Source: an uncultured Flavobacteriales bacterium (GTDB lineage Bacteria; Bacteroidota; Bacteroidia; Flavobacteriales; BACL11). From it: a DNA stretch of 64,000 bases. Shown one piece after another: positions 27,540-36,329 of this stretch. The position numbers and the translations under genes were made by a program. Where the stretch lies: assembly GCA_913063045.1 (NCBI GenBank), contig CAJXYM010000001.1, positions 84,048 to 148,047 on the forward strand, in the 5' to 3' direction. The notes beneath the pieces were generated by a model. The model was not told the origin of the DNA. It saw only the letters and a list, made by a program, of their open reading frames with translations, and did not search any database. Each line of letters begins with the position of its first letter. The stretch's first letter is position 1.

Positions 27540-29975
27540 CTATTTGTTTAAATCATAAAGAGACCAAATTAATAAATTTTCTTTGTTAGTGATGGAACCT
27601 GTATAGTTAATTGTATATTCAATACCCGGAAGCATAGTGAGATAGTTTTCATCAAATTTAATGCCATCTAATTCGAAATATACCTGAAAAGCAGGCAGAT
27701 CACTTTTTATTTTAATTACATTATCATCCCACTTTGTTGTTAGATTAGGTTTGAGGAAAATTATATCTTTTACTTTGGAAGTAAAGATTGTTTTAGAACT
27801 AATTTTTTTGTTTTTCAACGTTGCTATTATAAATTCATTTTTATTAATGTTTTCATAATCCTTAGTAATTAGCTTACTGCCAATATCTTTTGAGTTCACT
27901 ATACCTATACTTTTAGAATTTGTTTTTTTACCCTTTAAGTTATAGCTGTTAATTATGAGCGTGTCATTTATATCAGTTCTTTTATCAGACATAATCCAAA
28001 TTGAAAATTTTTCATTTTCATTTTTTGTAATAGATAACCCAATTGGAGCAAAAACATCTCTTACTACATAATTTAACGCCTTCCAGTTTCCATAATAATC
28101 AATACTACTCCAAGAAGCAACTGGCCAACAGTCATTGAGTTGCCAGTACAATGTTCCCATACAGTATGGTTGACTTCTTCTATGAGCTTCCAGTCCAATT
28201 CTCATGCCTTCTGCTTGAAGAATTTGACTAGCATAAACAAATTTTTTAAAATCTTTTGGTTGATTATATTCTCTATTCATATATTCCTGAATTAAACTAT
28301 TTCCTCTTGGATGTTTTTGATGAGAAAGCATTATTTCAGAATCTAAAAGCCAATCTTTTTCTTCACTGAAGGATTTTATTGTGGAAATTTGCGGAAACGA
28401 TTGAAAACCAAACTCACTCATGAATCTTGGAATTTCTTCTTCAAATGTTGAAAATGGCTGAGCATCATGCCATACTCCCCAGTAATGAACATCCCCCTCA
28501 TTGTTGTGGTTAGAGTCGCCTCTTCCAAGTTGAGGAGAACTCTCCCAATACGGCAGATTAGTTAGCTCACCTACAACCTCTGGTAGTGTTTTATTAAAGA
28601 TCATTTCATATCCTCTATAGATTTTTTTTATTTCTTTTTCTGAAAAAGAACTTTGCCATCCCCAGTTTTGCCATGCTTCAGCAATTTCATTATTCCCACA
28701 CCATAAAATTATAGAGGTATGATTTCTTAATCTTTTAACATTATCTATAGCTTCCAATCTAATATTTTCTATAAATGATTTATTATCTGGGTACATTGCA
28801 CATGCAAACATGAAATCTTGCCAAACTAAAACACCCAATGAATCACAAAGATTATAAAATACTTCGTTCTCATAAATACCTCCACCCCATACTCGAAGCA
28901 TATTCATATTAGATTTTATTACTTGATCTAAAAGTGTTTTATATTTTTTAGTTGTTACTCGATTTTGCAAGTTATCTTGTGGGATGTAATTTGCACCTTT
29001 CATGAAAATTGCCTCTCCATTTATCTCAAAATAGAAATTTTTACCTGTTGAATCTGCTGAGGTAATTAACTTGACTGTTCTTATTCCAATTTTTTTCTTT
29101 TTAGTGCTTATAATTTTCTTGTTCTTTATAAGAGTAACATTAATATCATATAAAGGTTGTTTTCCGTAGCCGTTTGGCCACCATAATTTGGGTTTTAAAA
29201 TATTAAAGTCAAGATCGATATTTTGTACTCCTTTAATTAATTGTTTTATGTATTTAGTGTTATTTACCTCTAAAAGATACTCTCCAGATTTCACAACATT
29301 TAGTTCAAGATTAATCTTGAAATTAGCGACAGAGTCAAAAACTTCTTTTTGCTCTATATATAGATCCTTTATAATTGCATTATTGTAACTAATTATTTCT
29401 ACTGGTTTCCATATGCCAGAAACAGGAATTTTTGGCCCCCAATCCCATCCATAATGAAAGCCTGCTTTTCTTGTGTGAACTTTTTTTCCTCCAGGTAACT
29501 TATAACCTAGATCTATTTCTTTCTTGATTTCACGAGACGAAGTATTATGAAATTTAATTATTAAAGTATTTTGTTTTTTTAGTAAATTATTTATTGGCAC
29601 TACCCATTTTCTAAACATATTGTCTGCATTTAGAATGAGAGAATCATTCAAAAAAACCTCACTATATGTGTCTAAGCCATTAAAAATAATTTCATGATTT
29701 TGGAAAGATAAAAGATCTTTCTTAACAGAAAAAGTACTTTTATAAACCCAATCTCTATCTGCCACCCATTTAATAGAGTCTTCATTATTACCATAAAATG
29801 GGTCTGGGATTATTTGATGATAAAGTAAGTCATAAAAATTATTGCCAGGAACACTTGCTTCTAGCCAATTTTTATTGTGTTGAAATTCCCAATTATTAAT
29901 AATCTGATGATTATAATCATTAGACTTACATCCAATAAAAATAAGAAATAGTAAATAATAAATTTTAATCCTCAA
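27540..29975 (-). CDS. GH2 beta-mannosidase, lipoprotein
   Basis: 811 residues from the chosen start. It removes the core beta-mannose of N-glycans or similar chains. Seen: sugar-binding N-domain (HYGWDWGPKIPVSGIWKPV), the barrel motif RVWGGGIYENEVFY, acid/base Glu in WCGNNEIAEAW, and the nucleophile Glu in MSEFGFQSFP. The frame is open to an ATG at 30035, but that start lies deep in cutC and gives a charged N-terminus before the hydrophobic stretch. A TTG at 29973-29975 yields a clean lipoprotein signal (MRIKIYYLLFLIFIGC), overlapping the cutC 3' end by 11 bases. I prefer that start, though it needs a non-ATG codon. Confidence 0.9.
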   Translation of the reverse strand: MRIKIYYLLFLIFIGCKSNDYNHQIINNWEFQHNKNWLEASVPGNNFYDLLYHQIIPDPFYGNNEDSIKWVADRDWVYKSTFSVKKDLLSFQNHEIIFNGLDTYSEVFLNDSLILNADNMFRKWVVPINNLLKKQNTLIIKFHNTSSREIKKEIDLGYKLPGGKKVHTRKAGFHYGWDWGPKIPVSGIWKPVEIISYNNAIIKDLYIEQKEVFDSVANFKINLELNVVKSGEYLLEVNNTKYIKQLIKGVQNIDLDFNILKPKLWWPNGYGKQPLYDINVTLIKNKKIISTKKKKIGIRTVKLITSADSTGKNFYFEINGEAIFMKGANYIPQDNLQNRVTTKKYKTLLDQVIKSNMNMLRVWGGGIYENEVFYNLCDSLGVLVWQDFMFACAMYPDNKSFIENIRLEAIDNVKRLRNHTSIILWCGNNEIAEAWQNWGWQSSFSEKEIKKIYRGYEMIFNKTLPEVVGELTNLPYWESSPQLGRGDSNHNNEGDVHYWGVWHDAQPFSTFEEEIPRFMSEFGFQSFPQISTIKSFSEEKDWLLDSEIMLSHQKHPRGNSLIQEYMNREYNQPKDFKKFVYASQILQAEGMRIGLEAHRRSQPYCMGTLYWQLNDCWPVASWSSIDYYGNWKALNYVVRDVFAPIGLSITKNENEKFSIWIMSDKRTDINDTLIINSYNLKGKKTNSKSIGIVNSKDIGSKLITKDYENINKNEFIIATLKNKKISSKTIFTSKVKDIIFLKPNLTTKWDDNVIKIKSDLPAFQVYFELDGIKFDENYLTMLPGIEYTINYTGSITNKENLLIWSLYDLNK

Positions 29976-30657
29976 TTCTAGAAAGTTCTTTAACTGCTTT
30001 ATTAATATTTTGATAGTGTGTTTCAAATTTACCAAATATATTTTTCTCCTTACCTGAAAGATGAAAGCTTCTAACCCCTAAACGATAAAGTTCATTAATA
30101 TTTGCATGATTCACTCCTGATCCCGCAATAATTTCTATCCTATTTCTTCCTAATTTAATTATTTGCGCTATTTTTTTTCTTCCTTGATCAATATTTTTTG
30201 CTTGGCCAGATGTAAGTAATGCATCACAATTACAATCAATAATATCTTTTAATGACTCTTCAAATTTACTCGAAACATCAAATGCTCTGTGAAATGTAAC
30301 TTTCATTGGTCTTGCTTCCTTAACCATGGCTTTGGTTAAATTTTGGTCTATTGATCCATCAGTTTTTAATGCTCCAATTACAACACCGTCACATTTTGCA
30401 TTTTTACAAAATATAATGTCTTTTATTATTTGATTAAATTCATCTTGAGTATAGCTAAATTTGTTAGCTATTGGAAGAATTAGTATATGAATTTTAACAT
30501 CAGTGATGTTTCTTAGTTTAACTATGTCTGAATAATTTGGAGTAACTCCGCCTTGTTCTAGTTTTTGGCAAAGCTCTATTCTATTAGCACCAGCTTTAAT
30601 TCCTACTATAGCTGATTCAATTGAATTTGCACAACACTCGATAATATTATTTGGCAT
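29965..30657 (-). CDS. cutC: CutC family protein (copper homeostasis by name; likely glycan-linked role here)
   Basis: 230 residues, a TIM-barrel CutC protein with the typical start IIECCANSIESAIVGIKAGA, ELCQKLEQGGVTPN, the FHRAFDV segment and LLTSGQAKN. CutC was named for copper tolerance in E. coli, but that role has been disputed and no dedicated copper ligands stand out. Here it is the first gene of an N-glycan degradation run, overlapping the beta-mannosidase gene, which suggests an enzymatic role in glycan or amino-sugar catabolism. It starts 17 bases after accC in the same direction, with no promoter box found between them. Confidence 0.9.
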   Translation of the reverse strand: MPNNIIECCANSIESAIVGIKAGANRIELCQKLEQGGVTPNYSDIVKLRNITDVKIHILILPIANKFSYTQDEFNQIIKDIIFCKNAKCDGVVIGALKTDGSIDQNLTKAMVKEARPMKVTFHRAFDVSSKFEESLKDIIDCNCDALLTSGQAKNIDQGRKKIAQIIKLGRNRIEIIAGSGVNHANINELYRLGVRSFHLSGKEKNIFGKFETHYQNINKAVKELSRIED

Positions 30658-30674
30658 TTTAGAGACTTAAATTA

Positions 30675-32009
30675 TTACATTTTAAAGTCTTCCATAAATT
30701 TAGTTGTATAATCACCAGCTATAAAATCTGGATGCTTCATTAGTTTTTTATGAAAAGGGATTGTTGTCTTTATACCCTCAATTACAAATTCATCTAATGC
30801 TCTAGTCATTTTAGCAATAGCTTCTTCTCTTGTTTGCGCCACAGTAATTACTTTTGCAATCATTGAATCATAATAAGGAGGAATTGTATAGTTTGCATAA
30901 ACATGAGTGTCAATTCTTACTCCGTGCCCTCCTGGAGCATGAAAGTTAGTAATTAGGCCAGGACAAGGTCTAAAATCTTTTTCAGGATCTTCTGCATTAA
31001 TTCTACATTCAATTGCATGAAGTTGGGGAATATAATTTTCTCCCGAAATCTTAACTCCTGCAGCAACCTTAATTTGTTCTTTTATTAGATCAAAATCAAC
31101 TACCTCTTCAGTAATAGGATGTTCAACTTGTATTCTTGTATTCATTTCCATGAAATAGAATTTTCTATGCTTATCAACAAGAAACTCTACTGTCCCTACA
31201 CCTTCATATTTTACTGCCTCAGCTGCTTTTATTGCTGCAATTCCCATTTCTTCTCTAAGTTTCTCAGTCATAAATGGAGAGGGAGTTTCTTCTGCAAGCT
31301 TTTGATGTCTTCTTTGTATTGAACAATCTCTCTCTGACAAGTGAGATGCTTTACCTGTTTTATCACCAATTATTTGAATCTCTATATGTCTTGGGTCTTC
31401 AATAAATTTCTCCATATACATGCCATCATTGCCAAAAGCTGCTTTCGATTCTGTTCTTGCACTATCCCATGAATCTTCTAGTTTAGACTCTTCCCACACT
31501 AGTCGCATACCTTTACCACCACCACCTGCAGTAGCTTTTAACATCACAGGATAACCTATTTCAGATGCGATCTTCTTACAATTGTCAAAATCTTTGATTA
31601 ATCCTTTTGAGCCGGGTATTGTTGGGACTCCAGCTTTTTTCATAGTTTCTTTTGCTGAAGCTTTATCACCCATTCCCTCTATCATCTTGGGAGATGCTCC
31701 AATAAATTTAATATTATTTTCAGAGCATATTTTAGAAAAATTTGCATTCTCAGCTAGAAAACCATATCCTGGATGTATGGCGTCAGAATTTGTGATTTCA
31801 GCAGCTGCAATAATATTAGGGATATGTAAGTAAGATTCTGAACTAGCTGCAGGGCCAATACATACAGCTTCGTCTGCAAATCTTACAGGTAAACTGTCTT
31901 TGTCAGCTTTAGAATAGACTGCAACAGTTTTAATATTCATTTCCTTGCATGTCCTAATAATACGTAACGCAATTTCTCCTCTATTTGCTATAAGAATTTT
32001 TTTAAACAT
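30675..32009 (-). CDS. accC: Acetyl-CoA carboxylase, biotin carboxylase subunit
   Basis: 444 residues, the standard length. An ATP-grasp enzyme carboxylating biotin on AccB in the first step of fatty-acid synthesis. Motifs: N-terminal [19 protein letters not shown], the glycine-rich ATP lid [12 protein letters not shown], the substrate-site [11 protein letters not shown], and a normal C-terminal domain. It lies 19 bases after accB. It is the last of the lipid core genes, with cutC continuing in the same direction. Confidence 0.97.
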   Translation of the reverse strand: MFKKILIANRGEIALRIIRTCKEMNIKTVAVYSKADKDSLPVRFADEAVCIGPAASSESYLHIPNIIAAAEITNSDAIHPGYGFLAENANFSKICSENNIKFIGASPKMIEGMGDKASAKETMKKAGVPTIPGSKGLIKDFDNCKKIASEIGYPVMLKATAGGGGKGMRLVWEESKLEDSWDSARTESKAAFGNDGMYMEKFIEDPRHIEIQIIGDKTGKASHLSERDCSIQRRHQKLAEETPSPFMTEKLREEMGIAAIKAAEAVKYEGVGTVEFLVDKHRKFYFMEMNTRIQVEHPITEEVVDFDLIKEQIKVAAGVKISGENYIPQLHAIECRINAEDPEKDFRPCPGLITNFHAPGGHGVRIDTHVYANYTIPPYYDSMIAKVITVAQTREEAIAKMTRALDEFVIEGIKTTIPFHKKLMKHPDFIAGDYTTKFMEDFKM

Positions 32010-32028
32010 ATGTCTAGTGTTTGAGTAA

Positions 32029-32523
32029 TTAAGAAGGGTCTACTAAAAATAATGGTTGATCAAATTCTATTGGGGATGCATCATCTACTAAAACCTTAAC
32101 AATTTTACCAGAGATCTCAGACTCAATCTCATTAAATAATTTCATAGCTTCTATAATACATATGACTTCTCCTTCATTAATTTGATCTCCTACATTAGCA
32201 AAGGGAGGTTTTTCTGGCGAAGAACTTCTGTAGAAAGTTCCAATCATTGAAGATCTTACCTCTATCAGATGCTCATCATCTTTCACTGTATCTAATTTTT
32301 CTGTATCTTGATCAGTAATTATTTGTGGGGCGTGATGTGTTACAATAGGAATATTTTGACCAGGTACTTGTTGAATTATATTTATTGGTTCATCAGAATC
32401 CCCTCTTCTTCTTTTAGCGGGAGATTTAATAGAGATTTTAATATTATCAATCTCTAAATCTACTTCTGTAGCTCCAGACTTTGCTACAAACTTTATTAAT
32501 TCTTGAATATCTTTTAAATCCAT
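32029..32523 (-). CDS. accB: Acetyl-CoA carboxylase, biotin carboxyl carrier protein
   Basis: 164 residues. N-terminal helical segment (about 1-35), a Pro/acidic linker (about 40-85), and the biotinyl domain (about 88-164) with the biotin-acceptor Lys128 in [11 protein letters not shown]. The thumb-region motif [19 protein letters not shown] is also present. It carries carboxybiotin between AccC and the carboxyltransferase, which is not encoded in this window. It lies between fabH and accC, as in many bacteria. Confidence 0.97.
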   Translation of the reverse strand: MDLKDIQELIKFVAKSGATEVDLEIDNIKISIKSPAKRRRGDSDEPINIIQQVPGQNIPIVTHHAPQIITDQDTEKLDTVKDDEHLIEVRSSMIGTFYRSSSPEKPPFANVGDQINEGEVICIIEAMKLFNEIESEISGKIVKVLVDDASPIEFDQPLFLVDPS

Positions 32524-32552
32524 TAATTTTATAATTTATAATGCAAATGTAA

Positions 32553-33554
32553 TTATTTCTTTGAATCGTAAGCCCATTTTAAATAAATTGATCCCCAAGT
32601 AAATCCGCCTCCAAAAGCAGCTAAAATTAAATTATCTCCTTTATTTAATTTTTGCTCCCATTCCCACAAGCATAATGGAATTGTAGCTGAAGTAGTATTT
32701 CCATATTTTTCAATATTTAACATTACTTTCTCATCACCTACACCCATTCTTCTTGAAGTAGCATCAATTATTCTTTTATTAGCCTGATGAGGAACAAGAA
32801 ATGCTATGTCATCAGCGGTAAGATTATTTTTTTTCATAATTTCTTCTGACACATCAGCCATACTTTTTACTGCAGCTTTAAACACAGGCTGTCCATCTTG
32901 AAATATAAAGTGTTCTTTAGCATCTATAGTTTCATGAGAAGCAGGTTTTAAAGAGCCACCAGCAGGCTGTCTTAAATATTTACTTCCGCTTCCGTCAGTT
33001 CGTAAAATAGTATCTTTAATACCTAAACCTTCATGATTAGGCTCCATGAGCACTGCTCCTGCACCATCTCCAAATAATACACATGTTTCTCTTGATGTAT
33101 AATCGACAATTGAAGACATCTTATCCGCCCCAACAACAATTACTTTTTTATGTTTACCAGTTTCAAGAAATTGAGATGCAATTGTTAGTGCATATAAAAA
33201 ACCTGAGCATGCTGCGCCAATATCAAATGCACAAATATTACTTATTCCTACTTTCTCAGCTATAAGGCAGGCAGTAGATGGAAAAAGCATATCTGGAGTC
33301 GCAGTTGCACATATAATTAGATCAATATCTTTAGCATCTGTTTTGGTTTTTTTCAAAAGGAGTTTAATTGCTTCTGCTCCTAGATCAGATGAGCCTTTAT
33401 TTTCGCCTTTTAGAATTCTCCTTTCTTTTATTCCTGTCCTAGAAACAATCCATTCATCATTTGTTTCTACCATTGTTTCAAGCTCTTTATTTGTTAGGAT
33501 ATAATCCGGGACATATCCCTGAATACCTGTAATAGCAGCGCTAATTTTATTCAT
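32553..33554 (-). CDS. fabH: Beta-ketoacyl-ACP synthase III
   Basis: 333 residues. It condenses acetyl-CoA or branched primers with malonyl-ACP to start fatty-acid chains. The catalytic triad is visible: Cys116 in GAACSGFLYA, His in VPHQANKRI and Asn in YGNTTSATIP. The N-terminus (ITGIQGYVPDYILTN) and TGIKERR are typical. It lies two bases after plsX. Flavobacteria often make iso-branched fatty acids and FabH would set that preference, but the primer pocket cannot be read here. Confidence 0.97.
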   Translation of the reverse strand: MNKISAAITGIQGYVPDYILTNKELETMVETNDEWIVSRTGIKERRILKGENKGSSDLGAEAIKLLLKKTKTDAKDIDLIICATATPDMLFPSTACLIAEKVGISNICAFDIGAACSGFLYALTIASQFLETGKHKKVIVVGADKMSSIVDYTSRETCVLFGDGAGAVLMEPNHEGLGIKDTILRTDGSGSKYLRQPAGGSLKPASHETIDAKEHFIFQDGQPVFKAAVKSMADVSEEIMKKNNLTADDIAFLVPHQANKRIIDATSRRMGVGDEKVMLNIEKYGNTTSATIPLCLWEWEQKLNKGDNLILAAFGGGFTWGSIYLKWAYDSKK

Positions 33555-33556
33555 AT

Positions 33557-34495
33557 TTAATCAATATTTTCTTTAATTTTATTTACAAGCTTAGCCTCAA
33601 TAACATCTTTTGCTAAAAGTAACATATTTTTTATAGCAATTTCATTTGAAATTCCATGGCCAATAATAACAGGTTTATTTAATCCTAATATTGGTGTTCC
33701 ACCATATATTTCATAATTAAATCTGTTAAAATAACTATCATTAATTTTTCTTTCGCAGACTAAGTCATACAATGCTTCAGCCTGTTTTAATACAATATTA
33801 CCAGTAAATCCATCACAAATAATAACATCTGTTTGAGAGTTGAAAATGTGTCTGCTCTCAATATTTCCAATAAAGTTGTAATCTTTTGTGCCACTCATTA
33901 ATTCATAACTTGCTTGAGTTAACATATTCCCTTTTGTTTTTTCTTCGCCTAAATTTAGTAAGCTAACTTTAGGCTCTTTGATGCCACATACATGTTTTGC
34001 AAATAAAGATCCAAGAATACCAAACTGATATAAAACATCTGGTTTACAATCAGCATTTGCTCCGACATCCAATAAAACAGTAACCCCACCATTGATTTTT
34101 GGAAGAATTGTACAAATACAAGGTCTTAAAACTCCACTTATTGCCTTTACAGAGTAATAGCCTCCAACAAACATTGCGCCTGTATTTCCGGCGCTTGCAA
34201 ATCCATCTATTTTTCCTTTAGCTAAATATTCAAAGCCTTTAGCAATACTAGAGTTGGGTTTTGATTTAAATGATTTTATTGCATGTTCACCCATGTCAAT
34301 AACTTCTTGGCAATCAATGATTTCGAAACTATCTTCTGATTTTTTGTGCTTTTTGAGTTCAGAAACAATTTTTTTTTTGTTTCCAAAAAGGATAATACTT
34401 ATATTGGGAGGTAGCTCTTTATGAGCAAGAATTGTTCCATGAATAGTTTTATTGGGGGCATAGTCTCCTCCCATAATATCTATACCAATTCTCAT
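33557..34495 (-). CDS. plsX: Phosphate acyltransferase PlsX
   Basis: 312 residues. It makes acyl-phosphate from acyl-ACP for phospholipid synthesis at the membrane surface. Motifs: IDIMGGDYAPN at the N-terminus, SAGNTGAMFVGG, LLDVGANADCKP, and the DVIICDGFTGNIVLK segment. Its place after rpmF and before fabH is the classical bacterial order. The family call is secure. Confidence 0.96.
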   Translation of the reverse strand: MRIGIDIMGGDYAPNKTIHGTILAHKELPPNISIILFGNKKKIVSELKKHKKSEDSFEIIDCQEVIDMGEHAIKSFKSKPNSSIAKGFEYLAKGKIDGFASAGNTGAMFVGGYYSVKAISGVLRPCICTILPKINGGVTVLLDVGANADCKPDVLYQFGILGSLFAKHVCGIKEPKVSLLNLGEEKTKGNMLTQASYELMSGTKDYNFIGNIESRHIFNSQTDVIICDGFTGNIVLKQAEALYDLVCERKINDSYFNRFNYEIYGGTPILGLNKPVIIGHGISNEIAIKNMLLLAKDVIEAKLVNKIKENID

Positions 34496-34529
34496 TTTAT
34501 GAGTTTGTATTTAGGCTAAATAAGAGATG

Positions 34530-34715
34530 TTAAGCAGTTGCTTGTTTTTCAATCGCTTGCTTACCTCTATATGTTCCACACTCTTCACAAACTCTATGGT
34601 ATGCTACAGCTGTACCGCAATTATTACAACTATACATTGTAGTAGGAGATGCTTTATAATGTGTTCTTCTTTTATCTCTTCTAGTCTTTGAGATTTTTCG
34701 TTTAGGATGTGCCAT
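34530..34715 (-). CDS. rpmF: Ribosomal protein L32 (zinc-ribbon form)
   Basis: 61 residues. Starts MAHPKRKISKTRRDKRRTHY, the L32 hallmark. It has a zinc ribbon with Cys30, Cys33, Cys43 and Cys46 (CNNC and CEEC), so this is the zinc-requiring C+ form. It is encoded between yceD and plsX, the usual coupling of ribosome and lipid synthesis genes. Confidence 0.98.
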   Translation of the reverse strand: MAHPKRKISKTRRDKRRTHYKASPTTMYSCNNCGTAVAYHRVCEECGTYRGKQAIEKQATA

Positions 34716-34728
34716 TTTATTGGTTTTA

Positions 34729-35247
34729 CTATTTTAATTCTATGTTTTTTAAATCTGACCACCTTGGGTCAATTCCATCTTTTTTATCTCTAAATGAAAA
34801 ATTGTTAATTAGAGATAACATATCTTTATTACATTCTGACGCCTTATTTATTGATTTATGCGATCTTTTATTTGGAATAGCAAGTGATATTAGTTCATAG
34901 ATAAGGTGCTTAACGTCTATTTCTAAATCATTTAAGTCAAAATAAATTTTATTATCATCAATAATAGAATTGTCATTTATTTGTTTTAAAACAAATAAAT
35001 GATTTGATTTAATTGGAATTGCAATGTCTTCTGCGCAGTGATCACAGGAAATATTTTTAACTATTCCGTCAATAGAAATTGATAAGGACAAGTCATGGTC
35101 ACTTTTTATCAAATTACTTTTTATTTCAAAATCAGCATTTTTAACTTCAGAAAAGTTAAATTCTTTAAAGAACTCATCCTTAATATTAAATAAAGTTTCG
35201 TTAGAACCTTTTTTTAAGTTAGTTAATTTAATATTTAATTCTGTCAT
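34729..35247 (-). CDS. DUF177 (YceD) family protein
   Basis: 172 residues. The family is linked to rRNA maturation and, in plants and bacteria, to 23S rRNA accumulation. The recognisable part is the CxxC-containing core ISCDHCAEDIAIPIKSN near residue 75, followed by acidic segments and a C-terminal helix ending in the DPRWSDLKNI type motif seen in the family. It precedes rpmF by 13 bases, as in most bacteria. The promoter box 20 bases upstream makes this the likely first gene of the rpmF-plsX-fabH-accBC operon. Confidence 0.88.
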   Translation of the reverse strand: MTELNIKLTNLKKGSNETLFNIKDEFFKEFNFSEVKNADFEIKSNLIKSDHDLSLSISIDGIVKNISCDHCAEDIAIPIKSNHLFVLKQINDNSIIDDNKIYFDLNDLEIDVKHLIYELISLAIPNKRSHKSINKASECNKDMLSLINNFSFRDKKDGIDPRWSDLKNIELK

Positions 35248-35267
35248 TAAACTAATTTTAAGGGCTG

Positions 35268-35275
35268 CAAAGATA
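35268..35275 (-). promoter_or_regulatory. -7 box (TATCTTTG) of the yceD-rpmF-plsX-fabH-accBC operon
   Basis: The same octamer as in front of gpmI and the SDR gene, on the minus strand in the 84-base gap between pdxA and yceD, 20 bases before the ATG. No TTG at 19-21 bases. Confidence 0.55.
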
Positions 35276-35331
35276 TAAATTTATTCTTAGTTTAAATTAT
35301 TAGTACTAATGTATATCTATTAAAGTATTAA

Positions 35332-36327
35332 TTATTCTTTTCTTCTATTCTTAATTATGTCACATGCAACTAAAATAGCTTGAATAAAAGAACTTGCATC
35401 AGCTTTTCCCATTCCTGCAATATCGTATGCTGTTCCATGTACTGGCGAGGTTCTTATAATACTAAGTCCCGCGGTAAAATTTACTCCTTTTGAAAAAGAC
35501 ATAGACTTGAATGGTATAAGTCCTTGATCATGGTACATTGCAATTATACCATCGAACATATTAAGGTTCTCTTCCACAAAAAAGCTGTCAGCAGGGAAGG
35601 GACCCTTAACAATCATATCTTTTTTATTAAGTTCTGCTATTGCTGGAGTTATAATAGTTTTTTCCTCTAGACCAAGCATGCCATCTTCTCCAGCATGAGG
35701 ATTAAGCCCAAGAACAGCAATCTTTGGATGTGATATGTTAAAGTCCTGCTTTAAAGAGTTGTTTAGTTTTTCTGATGCTTCAATTATTTTTTTTAATGAT
35801 ACTGAATTACTAACATTAGAAAGAGGAATGTGCCCTGTTACAAATGCTATTTTCATCTTTGAACTTACCATTAACATTAATGAATTCCCTCCAAATTTTT
35901 GTTCTAAAAATTCTGTATGACCAATAAATTTGTCTATTGATTTTCTAATAGATGCTTTATCAATTGGAGCTGTTACTATTGCATCTATTTTATTTTCTTT
36001 TAAATAGTTGCAAGCTGTATTTAAAGAGATGTATGAGTTTAAGCCAGAAGTGATAGATTTTACTCCTAAGTTAATTGAATTGTTGTTTGCTTCAGTGTCT
36101 ATTAAATTTAATATATTATTCTTACTATCACTTATTTGCTTAATGATATTAATAGTTGTGTTACTATTTATCTTTTTTAAATATGATTTGCACAATTCCT
36201 TAGAGCCAAATAAAATTAGAGTACAAAATTTAGAAATATTTGGGTCTTTTAATGATTTAATTATAATTTCAAGACCAATGCCATTTAAATCTCCAGTGGA
36301 AATACCAATATTAAATTTTGGAGGCAT
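35332..36327 (-). CDS. pdxA: 4-hydroxythreonine-4-phosphate dehydrogenase
   Basis: 331 residues. It oxidises 4-phosphohydroxy-threonine in pyridoxal phosphate synthesis. Metal and substrate motifs are visible: GHTEFLEQ (metal His), GLNPHAGEDGMLG, and MYHDQGLIPFKSM. The N-terminus ISTGDLNGIGLEIIIK is typical. Located two bases after the aminopeptidase stop, and just upstream of the yceD promoter, as commonly found in Bacteroidota. Confidence 0.96.
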   Translation of the reverse strand: MPPKFNIGISTGDLNGIGLEIIIKSLKDPNISKFCTLILFGSKELCKSYLKKINSNTTINIIKQISDSKNNILNLIDTEANNNSINLGVKSITSGLNSYISLNTACNYLKENKIDAIVTAPIDKASIRKSIDKFIGHTEFLEQKFGGNSLMLMVSSKMKIAFVTGHIPLSNVSNSVSLKKIIEASEKLNNSLKQDFNISHPKIAVLGLNPHAGEDGMLGLEEKTIITPAIAELNKKDMIVKGPFPADSFFVEENLNMFDGIIAMYHDQGLIPFKSMSFSKGVNFTAGLSIIRTSPVHGTAYDIAGMGKADASSFIQAILVACDIIKNRRKE

Positions 36328-36329
36328 TC

